Assembly: GCA_050176585.1 (NCBI GenBank)
Contig: JBFXHX010000084.1
Location: 1 to 7,386 of the forward strand
Direction: 5' to 3'
Source of the DNA: CAYYWP01 sp050176585
Lineage (GTDB): Bacteria > Desulfobacterota > Binatia > HRBIN30 > CADEER01
Length of the DNA stretch: 7,386 nucleotides
Made by a program: the position numbers and the translations under genes. Position 1 is the first letter of the stretch, and each line of letters begins with the position of its first letter. Positions 6,801 through 7,386 of the stretch are shown here, one piece after another. A model generated the notes under the pieces. That model had not been told where the DNA came from. It ran no database searches and worked only from the letters and a program-made list of their open reading frames with translations.

Positions 6801-7386
6801 TCGAGGAGCGCACGTTTACCAACTTCAGCCTGATAACCTACAAGAGCAGCTTCACGCGGAACGTCAGTTGGCATCAATGTGGGGGCAAATTCTACGGCAA
6901 CGTCAATCACGCGCAGAAAGGCAGTCTCGCCGGCGCCGACCGAATTCACACCTACACCGACTACGCCTGCGCGGACACCACCTCGGCGTACGTGGTCGAC
7001 AAGCCCATCAAGGTGAAGGTTCGCAACCATGACGACTCGGCGACGGTGGAAGAGAAGTGGTTCTTTTACGACACCGGCGGTTACGGCACGGTAGGCGCCG
7101 GCAATGTGACCCGCATCGAGTCGTGGCTGAACCAGACCGACATGAGCGCGCCGCCCGCTTGCACGAACCCGCCGTCGGGAGGGAGTGGCGGCTGTGCGAC
7201 GACCGCGATGGCCTACGATGCGTATGGGAACCTCACGACCGTCACCGACGCCCTCGGCCGCGTGACCACCACCACCTATGACGGCACCAACCAGATCTAC
7301 CCGACGCTTGTCACGGCGCCTCTTTCGCATAAGGTCTCGACGACCTACGACCCGGCCTGCGGGACGCTGCGCACAGAAAGCGTCAA
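3866..7386 (+). CDS. Exported SpvB / FG-GAP propeller / RHS-type protein, 3' end outside window
   Basis: 1173 codons are open to the right edge without a lesion. Residues 1-24 are a Sec signal peptide (VAVTFVLLVSA, cleavage after SAA). From about 43 comes an SpvB/TcaC N-terminal domain, seen in VGAATTSIPFQVPPGRN (54-70), TPKLALSYNSNGG (73-85) and YGYGWELGLPRVQR (89-102). Six calcium-binding-type D-x-N/T-G-D-G repeats start at residues 406, 484, 556, 621, 697 and 760, with a weaker seventh near 831, suggesting a beta-propeller. YKYGRYDPLEREFRGFAEV (878-896) matches the TcdB middle-region motif. A YD repeat of RHS type (YDAYGNLTTVTDALGRVT) starts near 1117. In Tc toxins and other RHS proteins these parts form a shell enclosing a C-terminal effector; here that end is not visible, so toxicity is unproven. 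Nineteen cysteines after the signal peptide fit an exported protein. AGGAGGAGG lies 4 bases before the ATG, and the ATGA overlap couples it to the upstream gene. Confidence 0.9.
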   Translation, partial: MSACKPLVAVTFVLLVSAPQPSAAQTSRGDGSQTGDGSTPFTGLAQAPEANLFVGAATTSIPFQVPPGRNTTTPKLALSYNSNGGPSPYGYGWELGLPRVQRPTKHSTLSCLDATHRNDFVLSLPGASLECRRGTDNRCVPNVEEAFIKIVWDGGTAQTFTAWDKSGVKYTFGANNTASTNGGVSFTSPARTGSGTAADFTTLAGGNCTYTATWGLSQVRDTNGNIMDFKYLLQDGVLLPHSIEYGKGTGLNHFFEVRFDWELRCLSPVGGRCSIQSPPAGDYEEPLNSVMGYAARLTRRLWKVRVLYNGQPVRTYTFDYATGRFGRQTFLSQVTLAGSDGMVLQRVDGLPAATTFAYHDRPDGFLTSSQTATKPALRTPYNGLSPDPGRMRWTDPDDGTRRDVLDMNGDGFPDLVDAWPIHQQSDGCPGVPTNPVGPADYWDVYFGSKNGFSTTRTSWYVPHRDLMCDIRRNNDTIVWFATVDLTGDGIPDFVDSRNTPWKVYPGSPVSPSGSWGFNGGASVISWPAPTTNTQITNVGQNLGGWSGKIIRQDLIDMTGDGLLDLVTTPAGQPAPNPTIWTVARNTGSGFAAVENFQGAFGALTFLSQNANDNGTIYGTWDINGDGLPDGVYSQQPASGGPVSGGAWRVCLNTGRAMDVCENWPVPQHLISQGDGSSWRHIRKNGAEPQDALRDFFDVNGDGLPDLIDRVGFNATTNPNWRFLLNRGDGFEPASFNWPTPYSQIRGSNAGGGSTLQDSFDINGDGLVDFINWGDGGATTYFVYPAAGGAWTPNGATVIENVTGYRPDLLVMMENGIGGDTTLRYRPSTQWDNTGGDGIPDLPFVVWTLTEIRRDDGMCNGASCITPGAHEVATLIDYKYGRYDPLEREFRGFAEVVSEELISSPSTPRRGTHTYFHQTAALSGKIQQVYTYDASNDQTWFWQPIALTANSWECANPSTGAIITCPSQPLGNVWSRLALVEERTFTNFSLITYKSSFTRNVSWHQCGGKFYGNVNHAQKGSLAGADRIHTYTDYACADTTSAYVVDKPIKVKVRNHDDSATVEEKWFFYDTGGYGTVGAGNVTRIESWLNQTDMSAPPACTNPPSGGSGGCATTAMAYDAYGNLTTVTDALGRVTTTTYDGTNQIYPTLVTAPLSHKVSTTYDPACGTLRTESV
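5081..6394 (+). repeat. FG-GAP/VCBS-like propeller repeat block inside the RHS gene
   Basis: Protein-level repeats: DMNGDGFPDLVD, DLTGDGIPDFVD, DMTGDGLLDLVT, DINGDGLPDGVY, DVNGDGLPDLID and DINGDGLVDFIN, at residues 406-771. They are spaced 78, 72, 65, 76 and 63 residues apart, with a degenerate DNTGGDGIPDLP 71 residues further on. The D-x-N-x-D-G-x-x-D loop is the calcium-binding signature of FG-GAP propeller blades. Blades are divergent outside the loop, so this is an old array rather than a recent DNA duplication. Confidence 0.8.

Overview
This GC-rich window has two halves. The left half (about 1-2276) is read on the minus strand and looks like an accessory or phage-derived patch. It carries two related HigB/HigA-type toxin-antitoxin modules with a broken phage-type gene between them. 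The right half (about 2700-7386) is read on the plus strand. It holds a decayed secreted-protein remnant and a two-gene unit whose second gene encodes a very large exported SpvB/beta-propeller/RHS-type protein that runs off the right edge. The organism cannot be named firmly. The GC content, the EF-hand/dockerin-like stretch followed by a TPTPTP linker and a DUF1566-like motif, and the SpvB/RHS protein would suit an uncultivated deltaproteobacterium-like or Binatota-like lineage. That is an impression from family memory, not a search result.

Layout, left to right. 1-299 (-): XRE-type antitoxin, cut by the window edge. 290-640 (-): its Gp49/HigB-type toxin, overlapping by 10 bases, behind a near-consensus promoter whose -10 box lies 6 bases before the ATG. 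928-1292 (-): small coiled-coil phage-type protein broken by one missing base. 1548-1934 (-): intact second XRE antitoxin. 1931-2276 (-): its toxin, broken by two single-base losses and restorable to 115 residues. 2282-2316: second promoter box and a 21-base inverted repeat, a candidate operator. 2317-2716: no confident gene. 2717-3170 (+): degenerate secreted-protein remnant. 3264-3869 (+): unrecognised protein with a hydrophobic N-terminal half. 3866-7386 (+): SpvB/FG-GAP/RHS protein, 1173 residues visible.

How the genes work together. In each toxin-antitoxin module the toxin is upstream and the antitoxin is translationally linked (10-base overlap or ATGA overlap), the usual HigBA order. 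One module appears intact as far as visible; the other keeps only its antitoxin unless the sequence has errors. All three frameshifts on the left are single missing bases at or beside G/C runs, so sequencing error must be excluded before calling them real decay. On the right, the small protein and the large SpvB/RHS protein share an ATGA overlap and are probably made together; both look exported. The large protein is built like the B component of Tc toxins and other RHS-shell proteins, with any C-terminal effector domain lying outside this window.
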